Source: Brevundimonas subvibrioides ATCC 15264
GTDB taxonomy: Bacteria; Pseudomonadota; Alphaproteobacteria; Caulobacterales; Caulobacteraceae
DNA: 64,000 nucleotides
Assembly (NCBI RefSeq): GCF_000144605.1
Contig: NC_014375.1
Location: 310,001 to 374,000, forward strand
Reading direction: 5' to 3'
Every line of letters starts with the position of its first letter. Positions within the stretch are counted from its first letter, which is position 1. Shown here piece after piece: positions 34,991-43,378 of the stretch. A program made the position numbers and the translations under genes. The notes beneath the pieces were generated by a model. The model ran no database searches and had not been told where the DNA came from. It saw only the letters and a program-made list of their open reading frames with translations.

Positions 34991-35635
34991 CTAGGCGTTG
35001 GCGGGTTCGACCCGGGCCAGGACCCAGTTCGGGTCGGAGGCCCCCAGCGAGCGCTCGAAGGTCCAGTGCTCGGCGGTCCGGCGCTCCTCGATCCGGGGCT
35101 CGGCGGGCGCGCCCGGGGTGGCCTCGTCGGCCGGCGGCATGATCTTCGAGCGAAGTTCGGCCAGGAACCGCACCTTGGCCACGGCGCGATCACCCTCGGC
35201 CGAGGCCAGTTCGAGGTCGGCGCGGGGCGGATGCAGGAACTCGACCTGTTCGGTCTCGCCCCGCGTCTCGCGCGCCGCGATGCCGGTCTCGAACGAGTCC
35301 AGCACGGCGGGGGTCAGCAGGGGCTTTAGCGCCGCGCGGTCGCCGGCGGCATAGCCCCGGACGATCGTCTCATAGGCCTGACGCGCGCCGTCGATGAATT
35401 TGGCGGGGTCGAAAGCCGGGTCGCGGGCCCGCAGCGAGGCGGCGGCGGCCAGAAGCGTGGCGTCCACGCCCGGCGTGCGCAGGGGCGCATCGGGTCCGGT
35501 GGCCGGGAGCGCCGGCGGGGCCTTGGCGTCGTCCTGCGGCTGACGGCCGACCTTCTTGCCCAGGACGTTGTAGAGCTGGAACAGCACGAAGGCCGCGATC
35601 ACGGCGAAGATGACGATCAGAAACTGAGAGGGCAC
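34991..35635 (-). CDS. Tim44/TimA-domain protein
   Basis: A 214-residue protein with an N-terminal membrane anchor (about residues 5-22, LIVIFAVIAAFVLFQLY), a low-complexity linker and a Tim44-like domain (FIDGARQAYETIVRGYAAGDRAALKPLLTPAVLDSFE). In Caulobacter the related TimA interacts with membrane partners and is usually found near the origin; the biochemical role is poorly defined. It precedes mltA with 13 bases between. Divergent from secB. Confidence 0.88.
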   Translation of the reverse strand: MPSQFLIVIFAVIAAFVLFQLYNVLGKKVGRQPQDDAKAPPALPATGPDAPLRTPGVDATLLAAAASLRARDPAFDPAKFIDGARQAYETIVRGYAAGDRAALKPLLTPAVLDSFETGIAARETRGETEQVEFLHPPRADLELASAEGDRAVAKVRFLAELRSKIMPPADEATPGAPAEPRIEERRTAEHWTFERSLGASDPNWVLARVEPANA

Positions 35636-35852
35636 GGTCTATCCCGGGTTTTCGAGGCGCGCTTCCGGCGGAAAGCGAACGGCGTCGGCTGGACGATTAC
35701 GGACCTATATAGGCGGGCGCAAGGCAGGGCGCACCCGGACGCATCACCACAGCCCGTGCAACGGCGGATCCGTCGCCGACGTTGCAGCCCGGTGACGCGG
35801 ATGCTAGTCGCCCGGCCTTCCATTCCTTCGTCCGATCACGGCTATCCCGAAC

Positions 35853-36350
35853 ATGACCGATGTCGCCCCGACCGAGCCGAACGGCTCCGCCCCCACCGGC
35901 CAGCCGCCGGTTCCGGGTTTCCGCATCCTGGCGCAGTATGTGCGCGACCTGTCGTTCGAGAACCCCAAGGCTCCGGATTCCCTGCGCATCGAGGGTCGTC
36001 CCTCGATCGACATGGGCGTTGAGCTGAACGCCCAGGGCCGTCCCGACGGTCTGTTCGAGGTCGACATCAAGCTGTCGATCAAGGCCTCGACCGAGGCCCT
36101 GGCGGTGTTTCACGTCGAGCTGCTGTACGGCGGCCTGTTCCAGCTTTCGGGCGTGGCCGAAAAGGACATCGAGCCCCTGCTGCTGATCGAATGCCCGCGC
36201 TACCTGTTCCCCTATGCCCGTGAGATCATCGGCCGGGCGACGGCGGACGGCGGCTTCTATCCGCCGTTCATGCTCGACCCGATCGACTTCGCCGGCATCT
36301 ATGCGGCCCGGATGCAGCAGCAGAACGGTCAGCCCTCGGGCGCGGCCTGA
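35853..36350 (+). CDS. secB: Protein-export chaperone SecB
   Basis: A 165-residue cytosolic tetrameric chaperone that keeps preproteins unfolded and delivers them to SecA. The conserved SecB core is present: [12 protein letters not shown], an acidic SecA-contact strand, [15 protein letters not shown], and [14 protein letters not shown]. No Shine-Dalgarno is obvious before ATG 35853, so initiation may be leaderless or weak. Its 3' end overlaps the dnaQ gene on the other strand by 22 bases. Confidence 0.97.
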   Translation: MTDVAPTEPNGSAPTGQPPVPGFRILAQYVRDLSFENPKAPDSLRIEGRPSIDMGVELNAQGRPDGLFEVDIKLSIKASTEALAVFHVELLYGGLFQLSGVAEKDIEPLLLIECPRYLFPYAREIIGRATADGGFYPPFMLDPIDFAGIYAARMQQQNGQPSGAA

Positions 36351-37072
36351 CCCTGGGTGGCGGCCTCGGCGACGAGGCCGTAGCCTTCCCATAGCGACAG
36401 ATCCTTGAGCGTTGCGGCCAGGAAGGCGGCATGGGCCTCGCCTTCCGAGGCATGCAGTCGAGGCGCGAGCGGCCGGGGCCGGAGGCCATACCCGCCTGCG
36501 GCGGCATGGGCGGCCGCGGCCACGCTTTCGCGGCGACTGGACAGGTCCAGCACCCGCTCCTTGCCGCCCTTGAGCTCCAGATAGACCTCGGCCAGCAGCC
36601 GGGCGTCGATCAGGGCGCCGTGCAGGGTCCGGTCGACCAGGCTGATCTTGTAGCGCTTGCACAGGGCGTCCAGCGAGTTGGCCATGCCGGGAAACCGCTT
36701 CTGGGCCAGCTGGAGCGTGTCGATCCAGCGGGTTTCGTGAAGCAGCGGATGGCCGCAGCGGCCGCATTCATGGTCGATGAAGTTGCGGTCGAACTGGGCG
36801 TTGTGGGCGATCACGGGGGCGTCGCCGATGAAGTCCATCAGGTCGACGACGATCTGGGCGAACTTAGGGGCGTCCTTGACCTTGTCGTCGGTGATGCCGT
36901 GGACGCGGATCGCGTCGGCGGGGATCAGCCGCTCCGGGTTCACGAACCGGTGAAACGTCCGGCCCGTCGGCAGCAGATCCAGGATCTCGATACAGCCGAC
37001 CTCGATCAGCCGGTCGCCGGTTCGGGGGTCGAAGCCGGTGGTTTCGGTGTCGAGAACGATTTCGCGGGCCAT
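36329..37072 (-). CDS. dnaQ: DNA polymerase III epsilon subunit (3'-5' exonuclease)
   Basis: The proofreading subunit of the replicative polymerase, 247 residues. The DnaQ-family exonuclease motifs are all visible: Exo I with Asp8 and Glu10 (LDTETTG), Exo [12 protein letters not shown], and Exo [17 protein letters not shown]. It is the last gene of the ppsR-maf-aroE-coaE-dnaQ cluster leading away from the origin, 3 bases after coaE, and its end overlaps secB. Confidence 0.95.
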   Translation of the reverse strand: MAREIVLDTETTGFDPRTGDRLIEVGCIEILDLLPTGRTFHRFVNPERLIPADAIRVHGITDDKVKDAPKFAQIVVDLMDFIGDAPVIAHNAQFDRNFIDHECGRCGHPLLHETRWIDTLQLAQKRFPGMANSLDALCKRYKISLVDRTLHGALIDARLLAEVYLELKGGKERVLDLSSRRESVAAAAHAAAGGYGLRPRPLAPRLHASEGEAHAAFLAATLKDLSLWEGYGLVAEAATQGQAAPEG

Positions 37073-37075
37073 GGC

Positions 37076-37720
37076 CTATGTGTGGGGTGTTTCGCTGGCG
37101 GGTGAAAGTGTCCGCGCCGGTCGTTTCCAGTCCGGCGACAGAACCATCCCCACGATTTCGGCGACGCGCGCGCGGGTCGCCTCCAGGCTTTCGCCCGTGT
37201 CGACGACGAAGTCGGCGCGGCGGCGCTTTTCCGCATCCGGAACCTGTCGGGCGCGAATGGCCTCGAAGCGCTCCGGCGTCATGCCGGGTCGGGCCAGGAC
37301 GCGGGCGCGTTGGACCGCCTCAGGTGCCGATACCACCACGACGGCATCGACCGCCCGGTCGCCGCCGGTCTCGAACAGCAAGGGAATGTCCAGCACGGCC
37401 AGCGGCGTGCCGGCCGCGCGCGCCGCCTCCAGATCGGCCAGCCGTCCGGCGCCGACCAGGGGATGGACGATCGATTCCAGCCGCCGGAAGGCCGTGTCGT
37501 CCCGCCCGAGGGCCTCGGCCAGGCGCGTCCGGTCGACGGCTCCGTCGACCACGACGCCGGGAAAGGCCGCCCCGACCGGCTCCACCGCCGCCCCGCCCCG
37601 GGCATAAAGGGCATGGACCGCATCGTCGGCGTTCCAGACCAGCGCCCCGTGATCGGCGAACATGGCCGTGGTGGTCGACTTGCCCATGCCGATCGATCCG
37701 GTCAGGCCCAGCACGATCAC
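37076..37720 (-). CDS. coaE: Dephospho-CoA kinase
   Basis: The last step of coenzyme A synthesis: phosphorylates dephospho-CoA at the 3'-OH of ribose. A 214-residue P-loop kinase; [13 protein letters not shown] is the Walker A at residues 5-17, then the family [14 protein letters not shown] motif ([10 protein letters not shown]), IPLLFETG and [20 protein letters not shown] 37720 overlaps the aroE stop by 4 bases (ATGA). Confidence 0.95.
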   Translation of the reverse strand: MIVLGLTGSIGMGKSTTTAMFADHGALVWNADDAVHALYARGGAAVEPVGAAFPGVVVDGAVDRTRLAEALGRDDTAFRRLESIVHPLVGAGRLADLEAARAAGTPLAVLDIPLLFETGGDRAVDAVVVVSAPEAVQRARVLARPGMTPERFEAIRARQVPDAEKRRRADFVVDTGESLEATRARVAEIVGMVLSPDWKRPARTLSPASETPHT

Positions 37721-38562
37721 GCCGTCTCTCCCAGATGCGCCAGCAACAGGGGCCGAAGGTCGAGATCGGGGGGCTCCACGCCGAAGATCGCCCGGAACGA
37801 CGGCCCGGCCTGGCCGATCAGCATGGCCAGGCCATCGACCGTGGTCAGGCCCGCGGCCTGTGCTGCCTGCAGGAAGGCCGTGCGCACCGGCCGATAGGTC
37901 ATGTCCATCACCACCGTCGCCGGATCGAGGGTCGCCGGATCGAGCTCCGGCCGGACACTCAGGGCATTGACCACCAGCGCGGCCCCCGTGAACGCCGTGG
38001 CCGTGTCGCCGACCTCGACCGATCCGCCCAGGTCCGCGGCGAGCGCCTCGGCCCGCTCGCGCGTGCGGTTGACGATCCGGACGGTCGCCCCCGCCCCGCT
38101 CAGGGCCGCCACCGCTGCCCGGGCGGCCCCGCCGGCCCCCAGCATGACCACGATCGATCCCCGCAACGAAAGCCCGGGGGCCTGCTGCGCCAGGGCCCGC
38201 AGGAGGCCTTCGCCATCCGAGCTGTCGGCGAGGACCTGTCCGGCCCGGAAGACCAGGATATTGGCCGATCCGCCGGCGCGCGCCGTCTCCGACACCGTGT
38301 CCGCGCTGGCGAAGGCCTGTTCCTTAAAGGGCGCGGTGACATTCACCCCCGCCAGCAGACCTGCGCGACCGAAGGCGACCAGGGCGTCGAAACCGGCGGG
38401 GTCCCGGGGCGCGAACGCCGCGTAGGTCGCGTCCAGTCCGGCCGCGTCGAGCCAGGCGTTGTGGATGACGGGACTGAGCGAATGGGCGACGGGATTGCCG
38501 ACGATGCCGCCGACCCGCGCGGCCCCGGTCAGGCGGGAGCCCGTCACGGACCGGGGGCTCAT
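37717..38562 (-). CDS. aroE: Shikimate dehydrogenase
   Basis: Reduces 3-dehydroshikimate with NADPH in aromatic amino-acid synthesis; 281 residues. The substrate motif [16 protein letters not shown] with its Ser pair, the catalytic Lys in [11 protein letters not shown], and the NADP-binding [13 protein letters not shown] are present. ATG 38562 overlaps the maf stop by 4 bases and is the conserved start; a longer frame to 38688 lies inside maf. Confidence 0.95.
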   Translation of the reverse strand: MSPRSVTGSRLTGAARVGGIVGNPVAHSLSPVIHNAWLDAAGLDATYAAFAPRDPAGFDALVAFGRAGLLAGVNVTAPFKEQAFASADTVSETARAGGSANILVFRAGQVLADSSDGEGLLRALAQQAPGLSLRGSIVVMLGAGGAARAAVAALSGAGATVRIVNRTRERAEALAADLGGSVEVGDTATAFTGAALVVNALSVRPELDPATLDPATVVMDMTYRPVRTAFLQAAQAAGLTTVDGLAMLIGQAGPSFRAIFGVEPPDLDLRPLLLAHLGETA

Positions 38563-39167
38563 GTCGCGATCACCCCGGCGCGGCGCAGTTCGTCCAGGAC
38601 CGGCCACAGCGGCATGCCCAGGACGGTGAAATAGTCGCCGTCGACCCGGTCGAACAGCTGCGATCCCATGCCCTCGAGCCGGTAGCACCCGACCGAGCCC
38701 AGCAGGGCCTCGCCCTCGGCCGCCAGATACTCGTCAAGGAAGCCATCCGAGAAAGACCGCATCGTCATCCGGGCCGTATGCACGCCGGACCAGACCACCG
38801 CCCCATCCCGCGCGAGGGCCGCCGCCGAATTGAGATGGTGGGTCTTGCCCCGCATCGTCTTCAGGCGGGCGCGCGCCGCGTCGAGGTCCGGGGCCTTGGA
38901 GACCATCGTGCCTTCCAGATCCAGGGTCTGGTCCGATCCCAGCACCCAGACCTCCGGATCATGGCGCGAGACCGCCAGCGCCTTGGCCCGCGCCAGCTCC
39001 AGTGCCAGATCGGCGGGATCGATGCCGGCCAGGGACGCCTTGATGGCGTCCTCGTCGACGCCGGCATCGACCGCGGTGAAGGGCACGCCGGCGCCGGTCA
39101 GCATGGCCCGGCGGGCGGCGCTGCGCGAGGCCAGGACCAGCCGTTCGGGGGACGAAGTCCCCGTCAC
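38559..39167 (-). CDS. maf: Maf-like nucleoside triphosphate pyrophosphatase
   Basis: A 202-residue house-cleaning enzyme that hydrolyses non-canonical or modified nucleoside triphosphates. The N-terminal ASRSAARRAML loop, the VLGSDQTLDLEG segment and the C-terminal GSVGCYRLEGMGSQLFDRVDGDYF-type region are typical of the Maf/YceF group. Start overlaps the ppsR stop by 4 bases; its own stop overlaps aroE in the same way. Confidence 0.93.
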   Translation of the reverse strand: MTGTSSPERLVLASRSAARRAMLTGAGVPFTAVDAGVDEDAIKASLAGIDPADLALELARAKALAVSRHDPEVWVLGSDQTLDLEGTMVSKAPDLDAARARLKTMRGKTHHLNSAAALARDGAVVWSGVHTARMTMRSFSDGFLDEYLAAEGEALLGSVGCYRLEGMGSQLFDRVDGDYFTVLGMPLWPVLDELRRAGVIAT

Positions 39168-40033
39168 CAGGACACCCCGACGGTCTTGGTGCGGCGTTCG
39201 TTCAGCAGGTTCAGGATGGCGGCGGCCGTCTCCTCCACCGACCGGCGGGTCACATCGATCGTCGGCCAGCCGCGTCGCTCGAAGGCCCGCTTGGCCTTGA
39301 TCGTCTCGTCGCGCACCGCGTCGGGCTCGACATAGGACGAGGTATGGGTGGCATTCAGCCCGTCCAGCCGGTTCCGGCGGATCTGGATCAGACGGTCGGG
39401 CGAGACGGTCAGACCCACCACGAGCGGGTTCTTCAGGCCGACCAGACGTTCCCCGTCCTCCTGACCCGGCACCAGGGGGACATTGGCGGCCCGGACGCCC
39501 CGATGGGCCAGATAGATGCAGGTCGGGGTCTTGGATGTGCGGCTGACGCCCACGAGCACCACATCGGCGCCTTCCAGCTGTTCGGCCGAACCCTGACCGT
39601 CGTCGTGCGCCATGGCGTAGTCGAGCGCCGCCATCCGGTTGAAATAGTCATGGTCGAGCGCGTGCTGGGCCCCCACCCGCGTCGACAGGGCGGCGCCCAG
39701 ATAGCGGGACAGGGCGCCGACGAGCGGGTCCAGGGCCCCGATATGGGGAATGTCCAGGGCGCGGCAGCCCGCCTCCAGCTGGGCCCTCAGGTCGCGATCC
39801 ACGATGGTGTGCAGGACCACGCCGGGGGCGGTGGCGATTTCGTCCAGCACACGGTCCATCTGCCGGTCGGATCGCACCAGAGCATAGATGTGTTCGATGG
39901 GGATGACCCCGTCGAACCGCGCGGTCACGGCCTTGGCCATGGCGTTCAGCGTCTCTCCGGTCGAGTCCGACACGAGATGGACGTGGAAATAGGTCGCCAG
40001 CCGCGAGCCTCCCGCGGAACGGACCGGGCTCAC
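39164..40033 (-). CDS. ppsR: DUF299 kinase/pyrophosphorylase (PEP synthase or PPDK regulator)
   Basis: A bifunctional Ser/Thr kinase and Pi-dependent pyrophosphorylase that switches PEP synthase or pyruvate phosphate dikinase. Conserved: YFHVHLVSDSTGETLN at the N-terminus, the P-loop-like VGVSRTSKTPTCIYLA and SPDRLIQIRRNR. I start it at GTG 40033 (289 aa) because GGAG lies 6 bases upstream and the conserved domain begins 13 residues later; the open frame to 40174 is not family-like and would run into the origin. It is the first gene left of the predicted origin. Confidence 0.92.
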   Translation of the reverse strand: MSPVRSAGGSRLATYFHVHLVSDSTGETLNAMAKAVTARFDGVIPIEHIYALVRSDRQMDRVLDEIATAPGVVLHTIVDRDLRAQLEAGCRALDIPHIGALDPLVGALSRYLGAALSTRVGAQHALDHDYFNRMAALDYAMAHDDGQGSAEQLEGADVVLVGVSRTSKTPTCIYLAHRGVRAANVPLVPGQEDGERLVGLKNPLVVGLTVSPDRLIQIRRNRLDGLNATHTSSYVEPDAVRDETIKAKRAFERRGWPTIDVTRRSVEETAAAILNLLNERRTKTVGVSW

Positions 40034-40313
40034 GCCGGTCTCCGGCGCGGGATAACGAAGATCGAGAGCAGGCGAATGGCGCGGATTCCTGTGGAACGGT
40101 CGGGGCGCCACGCGGTCCGGCCACGGGCATGGATGTCTATAGCGCGGCACCACGAGGTCTGCGAGCCGGGACAAGACGGGACCAACACCGGGTTTCGCGG
40201 CCGATCATCCCGAGGCAAGCGCCGGCGGGCGAAACGCCTGGGGAAATCCTTAACGAAACGTAAACGGCACACATCGATCGACCGCGCTCCAGCCCGGCCC
40301 GGGGCCCGGCGGG

Positions 40314-40328
40314 TTAAGGATTGATTAA
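40314..40328 (+). promoter_or_regulatory. CtrA binding site TTAA-N7-TTAA
   Basis: TTAA, seven bases, TTAA: a perfect full CtrA box, next to a DnaA-box core at 40332. In Caulobacter, CtrA bound at such boxes in Cori silences initiation in swarmer cells and represses the strong hemE-side promoter. TTAA is very rare in this GC-rich window and I saw no other full box. Confidence 0.8.
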
Positions 40329-40486
40329 GGATTATCCCCGGTTTCCACCGGCTTTCATCCGTGGCTTCGGCCGCCGGACTGCCGGGGTGGAAAAGCGAGG
40401 CCGGAACGCCGGAACCCGGCGCTTTGTCCCCGCCGTCCCGCCTCCTGCTGTCTTCCTCCATTCCTTTTATGATTCTCATTGGAATA

Positions 40487-40492
40487 AGGAGG
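40487..40492 (+). promoter_or_regulatory. Perfect Shine-Dalgarno before a GTG upstream of the usual hemE start
   Basis: AGGAGG sits 5 bases before GTG 40498, which is in frame with hemE and 14 codons ahead of ATG 40540. The ATG has only AAGG at 3 bases. This site may set the true hemE start. Confidence 0.6.
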
Positions 40493-40539
40493 AGGGCGTG
40501 GGCTTGAGGGGATGCGCGAGCCTGCGTAAAGCCAAGGTC

Positions 40540-41577
40540 ATGAGCATCACGCCGTCACTGATCCGTGTCCTGCAGGGCGAGACCCTGGAGCGTCCTCCCG
40601 TCTGGTTCATGCGCCAGGCCGGTCGGTATCTGCCCGAGTACCGGGCCTTGCGCGCCGAGGCCCCCGACTTCATCGCCTTCTGCCTGAATCCGGAGATGGC
40701 GGCCGAGGCGACCCTGCAACCCATGCGCCGGTTCGGCTTCGATGCGGCGATCGTTTTCGCCGACATCCTGCTGATCCCGCAGGCCCTGGGGCAGGACGTC
40801 TGGTTCGAAACCGGCGAGGGACCCCGTCTGGGCTTGATGCCGAGCGTCGGCCGGATGCAGGAGCTCGCCGAAGGCGCGGGGCAATACCTGCATCAGGTCG
40901 GCCAGACCCTCAGCCTCGTGCGCAGCCAGCTGGAGCCGGAACGGGCCCTGATCGGCTTCGCGGGCGCGCCCTGGACCGTGGCCACCTACATGCTGGACGG
41001 CCACCACAACACGATCGGCAAGGGCGAACGCGCCACGGCCCGCTCCTATGCCTATGCCGAACCTGAAAAGGTCGATGAGGTGCTGGCGGTTCTGGTCGAG
41101 GCCACCGCCCGCTATCTGAAGATGCAGGCCGATGCCGGGGCCGACGCCCTGAAGATCTTCGAGAGCTGGGCCGAGGGCCTGCCGGACGACCTTTTCGAGC
41201 GACTGGTGCTCAAACCCCATCAGGCCCTGGTCCGCCGGGTGCGCGAGCTCGGGGTCACCGTCCCGTTGATCGGCTTCCCGCGCGGGTCGGCGCTCCATGC
41301 CGACCGCTATGCCCGCGAGGTCGATGTCCAGGGCGTGGCGCTGGATACGGCGTGTTCGCTGGAACGCGGAAAACTGGTCCAGGCGATCAAGCCGATCCAG
41401 GGAGCCCTCGATCCGCTGCTGCTCCGGGTCGGCGGTGCGGCGCTGGACCGCAGGGTGGATCAGCTTGTGGAAGCCTGGGGTTCCGGCCCATGGATCTTCA
41501 ACCTGGGCCACGGCATCCTGCCGGACGTGCCGATCGCTCACGTCGAGCAGGTTCTGAAGCGGATCGGCGCGCAGTGA
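40540..41577 (+). CDS. hemE: Uroporphyrinogen decarboxylase
   Basis: Decarboxylates uroporphyrinogen III to coproporphyrinogen III in haem synthesis. 345 residues from ATG 40540. Family signatures: PPVWFMRQAGRYLPEYRALR near the N-terminus, GFAGAPWTVATYM and the C-terminal FNLGHGILPDVP. ATG 40540 matches the usual family start, but a much better ribosome site precedes GTG 40498, which would add 14 residues; I keep the ATG and flag the choice. It is the first gene right of the origin, and its TGA overlaps the GTG start of hemH. Confidence 0.96.
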   Translation: MSITPSLIRVLQGETLERPPVWFMRQAGRYLPEYRALRAEAPDFIAFCLNPEMAAEATLQPMRRFGFDAAIVFADILLIPQALGQDVWFETGEGPRLGLMPSVGRMQELAEGAGQYLHQVGQTLSLVRSQLEPERALIGFAGAPWTVATYMLDGHHNTIGKGERATARSYAYAEPEKVDEVLAVLVEATARYLKMQADAGADALKIFESWAEGLPDDLFERLVLKPHQALVRRVRELGVTVPLIGFPRGSALHADRYAREVDVQGVALDTACSLERGKLVQAIKPIQGALDPLLLRVGGAALDRRVDQLVEAWGSGPWIFNLGHGILPDVPIAHVEQVLKRIGAQ

Positions 41578-42653
41578 ACGCAAGCCCGGGGAGCCAGCGG
41601 TCGGGTCGTCGTATCGCCGTCGTGCTCTTCAATCTGGGGGGGCCGGACGATGCGGCCACCGTCAAGCCGTTCCTGTTCAACCTGTTCAACGATCCGGCCA
41701 TCATCGGCCTGCCGGGCCTGTTCCGCACGCCGCTGGCGAAGCTGATCTCGTCGCGGCGCGAGGCCAGCGCCCAGGCCAACTATGCGATGATGGACTCCAA
41801 CGGGGGCTCGCCGCTGAAGGGCGAGACCCAGGCCCAGATGGACGCCCTGGACGCGGCCCTGTCGGTCCGCCTGCCCGGTGACGAGGTCCGCAGCTTCATG
41901 GCCATGCGCTACTGGCACCCCCTGACCGAGGAGGCCGCCGTGGAGGTGGCCGCCTGGGGGCCGGACGAGATCGTGCTGCTGCCGCTCTATCCGCAGTTTT
42001 CCACGACCACGACCCGGTCTTCGCTGAAAGCCTGGAACGCGGCCTATGCCGGATCGGGCCGGACGCGGACGATCTGCTGCTATCCGCGCGCCGAGGGCTG
42101 GATCGCGGCCCAGGCCGAAGGCATCCGGCTGAAGCTGGCCGAGGCCGAGCGTGATCATCCGGGCCGGCCGGTCCGCGTCCTGTTCTCCGCCCACGGGATC
42201 CCGGAGAAGCTGGTCGAGAAGGACGGCGATCCCTATCAGGAACAGGTCGAGGCGACCGTGGCGGCCGTGGCCGAGGCGGCCGGGCTGACGGATTGGCTGC
42301 TGTGCTACCAGAGCCGGGTCGGGCCGCTGAAATGGCTGGGACCCTCGACGCCCGAGGCCATTCGTGCGGCCGGAGCCGAGGGCATCGGGCTGGTCGTCAC
42401 CCCCATCGCCTTCGTCTCCGAACACATCGAGACCCTGGTCGAGCTGGATATTGAATACGGCGAACTGGCGCACGAGGCCGGGGTTCACCCCTATCTGCGT
42501 GTGCCCGCCGTCGGGGTCAGTCCCCTGTTCATCGACGGCCTCGCCGATGCGGTGAACGACAGCCTGGGTCGCACAGGGATCGCGCCGGCGGGTCCCGGGT
42601 GCCAGGGCCGCTGGAAGGCCTGCCCCTGTCAGGCGCAAAAGCAGGCCGCTTAG
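41574..42653 (+). CDS. hemH: Ferrochelatase
   Basis: Inserts Fe2+ into protoporphyrin IX, the last haem step, at the inner membrane. 359 residues. The metal-site His is in FSAHGIPEKL and the second signature in CYQSRVGPLKWLGPST. The C-terminus ends in a cysteine cluster (GCQGRWKACPCQ), consistent with the [2Fe-2S] cluster reported for Caulobacter ferrochelatase. GTG 41574 overlaps the hemE stop (GTGA); the upstream open frame inside hemE is not conserved. Confidence 0.95.
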   Translation: MNASPGSQRSGRRIAVVLFNLGGPDDAATVKPFLFNLFNDPAIIGLPGLFRTPLAKLISSRREASAQANYAMMDSNGGSPLKGETQAQMDALDAALSVRLPGDEVRSFMAMRYWHPLTEEAAVEVAAWGPDEIVLLPLYPQFSTTTTRSSLKAWNAAYAGSGRTRTICCYPRAEGWIAAQAEGIRLKLAEAERDHPGRPVRVLFSAHGIPEKLVEKDGDPYQEQVEATVAAVAEAAGLTDWLLCYQSRVGPLKWLGPSTPEAIRAAGAEGIGLVVTPIAFVSEHIETLVELDIEYGELAHEAGVHPYLRVPAVGVSPLFIDGLADAVNDSLGRTGIAPAGPGCQGRWKACPCQAQKQAA

Positions 42654-42662
42654 GAGTTCGGG

Positions 42663-43127
42663 ATGAACCTTTACGATCTCGCCCGTGGCCTGCACATCCT
42701 GGCCGTCATCGCCTGGATGGCGGGCCTGCTGTTCCTGCCCCGGCTCTATGCCTATGACGCCGAACAGGCGGACAAGCCGGAACCGCTGAACACGGAGATG
42801 CGGACCCTGCTGCGGCTGTGGCAGGGCCGGATGCTGAAGATCATCCTTCATCCGGCCATGGGTCTGTCCCTGATCTTCGGCCTGTGGCTGATCCACCTGG
42901 ACGTCCAGGCCCGCGGCGCGGCCTTCCTGGCCGAGCCCTGGATGGTGGCCAAGCTGATCGGGGTCGTCCTCCTGCTGGGCTGGCATTTCTATCTGGTGGC
43001 GGAGCGCAAGAAGATCCTGGCCGGAACGTCGGTCCGGACCTCGAAATTCTGGCGCATGACCAATGAGGTGCCGTTCGTCCTGGCCATCGTCATGGTGCTG
43101 TCGGTCACCACGGAGTGGACCTTCTAG
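42663..43127 (+). CDS. hemJ: Protoporphyrinogen IX oxidase HemJ
   Basis: A 154-residue membrane enzyme with four hydrophobic segments that oxidises protoporphyrinogen IX to protoporphyrin IX, the step between hemE products and ferrochelatase. The conserved His in ARGLHILAVIAWMAGL and the RGRL-like WQGRMLKIILHPAM segment are visible. It lies 9 bases after hemH, completing a hemE-hemH-hemJ operon beside the origin. Confidence 0.94.
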   Translation: MNLYDLARGLHILAVIAWMAGLLFLPRLYAYDAEQADKPEPLNTEMRTLLRLWQGRMLKIILHPAMGLSLIFGLWLIHLDVQARGAAFLAEPWMVAKLIGVVLLLGWHFYLVAERKKILAGTSVRTSKFWRMTNEVPFVLAIVMVLSVTTEWTF

Positions 43128-43378
43128 ACGGCTGCCAACGCGTCGCTCGCGCGGCGACACGGGTCGAGCGCGGTTGACCCCCGGGGGTGTTTCGTGGTTT
43201 CGCTGGTGGCGAGGCGTCGTCCGCGGCGCTGCCCTTCTCTTCGCGCCGACCGATCGCTGGCAGATGCCGCCCTTGGACCCGACGCTCCCCCTCCGGCCGA
43301 CAGGCCACACCCTTCCAATCGTCCCCGCCTGACGTCATCCGACGCCGGGTCGAGACGGCGTGAATCCCGAGTTCCGAC
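43128..43378. other. hemJ-rho intergenic region
   Basis: 251 bases without a gene. It contains a perfect 12-bp palindrome, ACCCCCGGGGGT at 43177-43188, and a GAATC methylation site shortly before rho. This is the expected place for the rho promoter and leader; rho is often autoregulated by attenuation, but I saw no clear leader hairpin set. Confidence 0.4.

Larger units (their letters stand above)
40034..40539. other. Predicted chromosome replication origin (Cori-like), hemE/ppsR intergenic
   Basis: This 506-base gap separates ppsR and hemE, the same gene pair that flanks Cori in Caulobacter crescentus. It holds a perfect CtrA box at 40314-40328, a near-match TTAA-N7-TAAA at 40250-40264, two DnaA-box cores (TTATCC at 40332-40337 on the plus strand and 40050-40055 on the minus strand), an AT-rich stretch near 40463-40489 and CcrM methylation sites GATTC at 40084 and 40471. 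Genes on both sides run outward. No full consensus DnaA box was found by eye, so strength of individual boxes is uncertain. Confidence 0.82.

Noticed and set aside
38559..39167. Operon-level frameshift between maf and aroE suggested by overlapping frames
   Set aside because: The overlaps are normal 4-base ATGA junctions; both proteins are full length.
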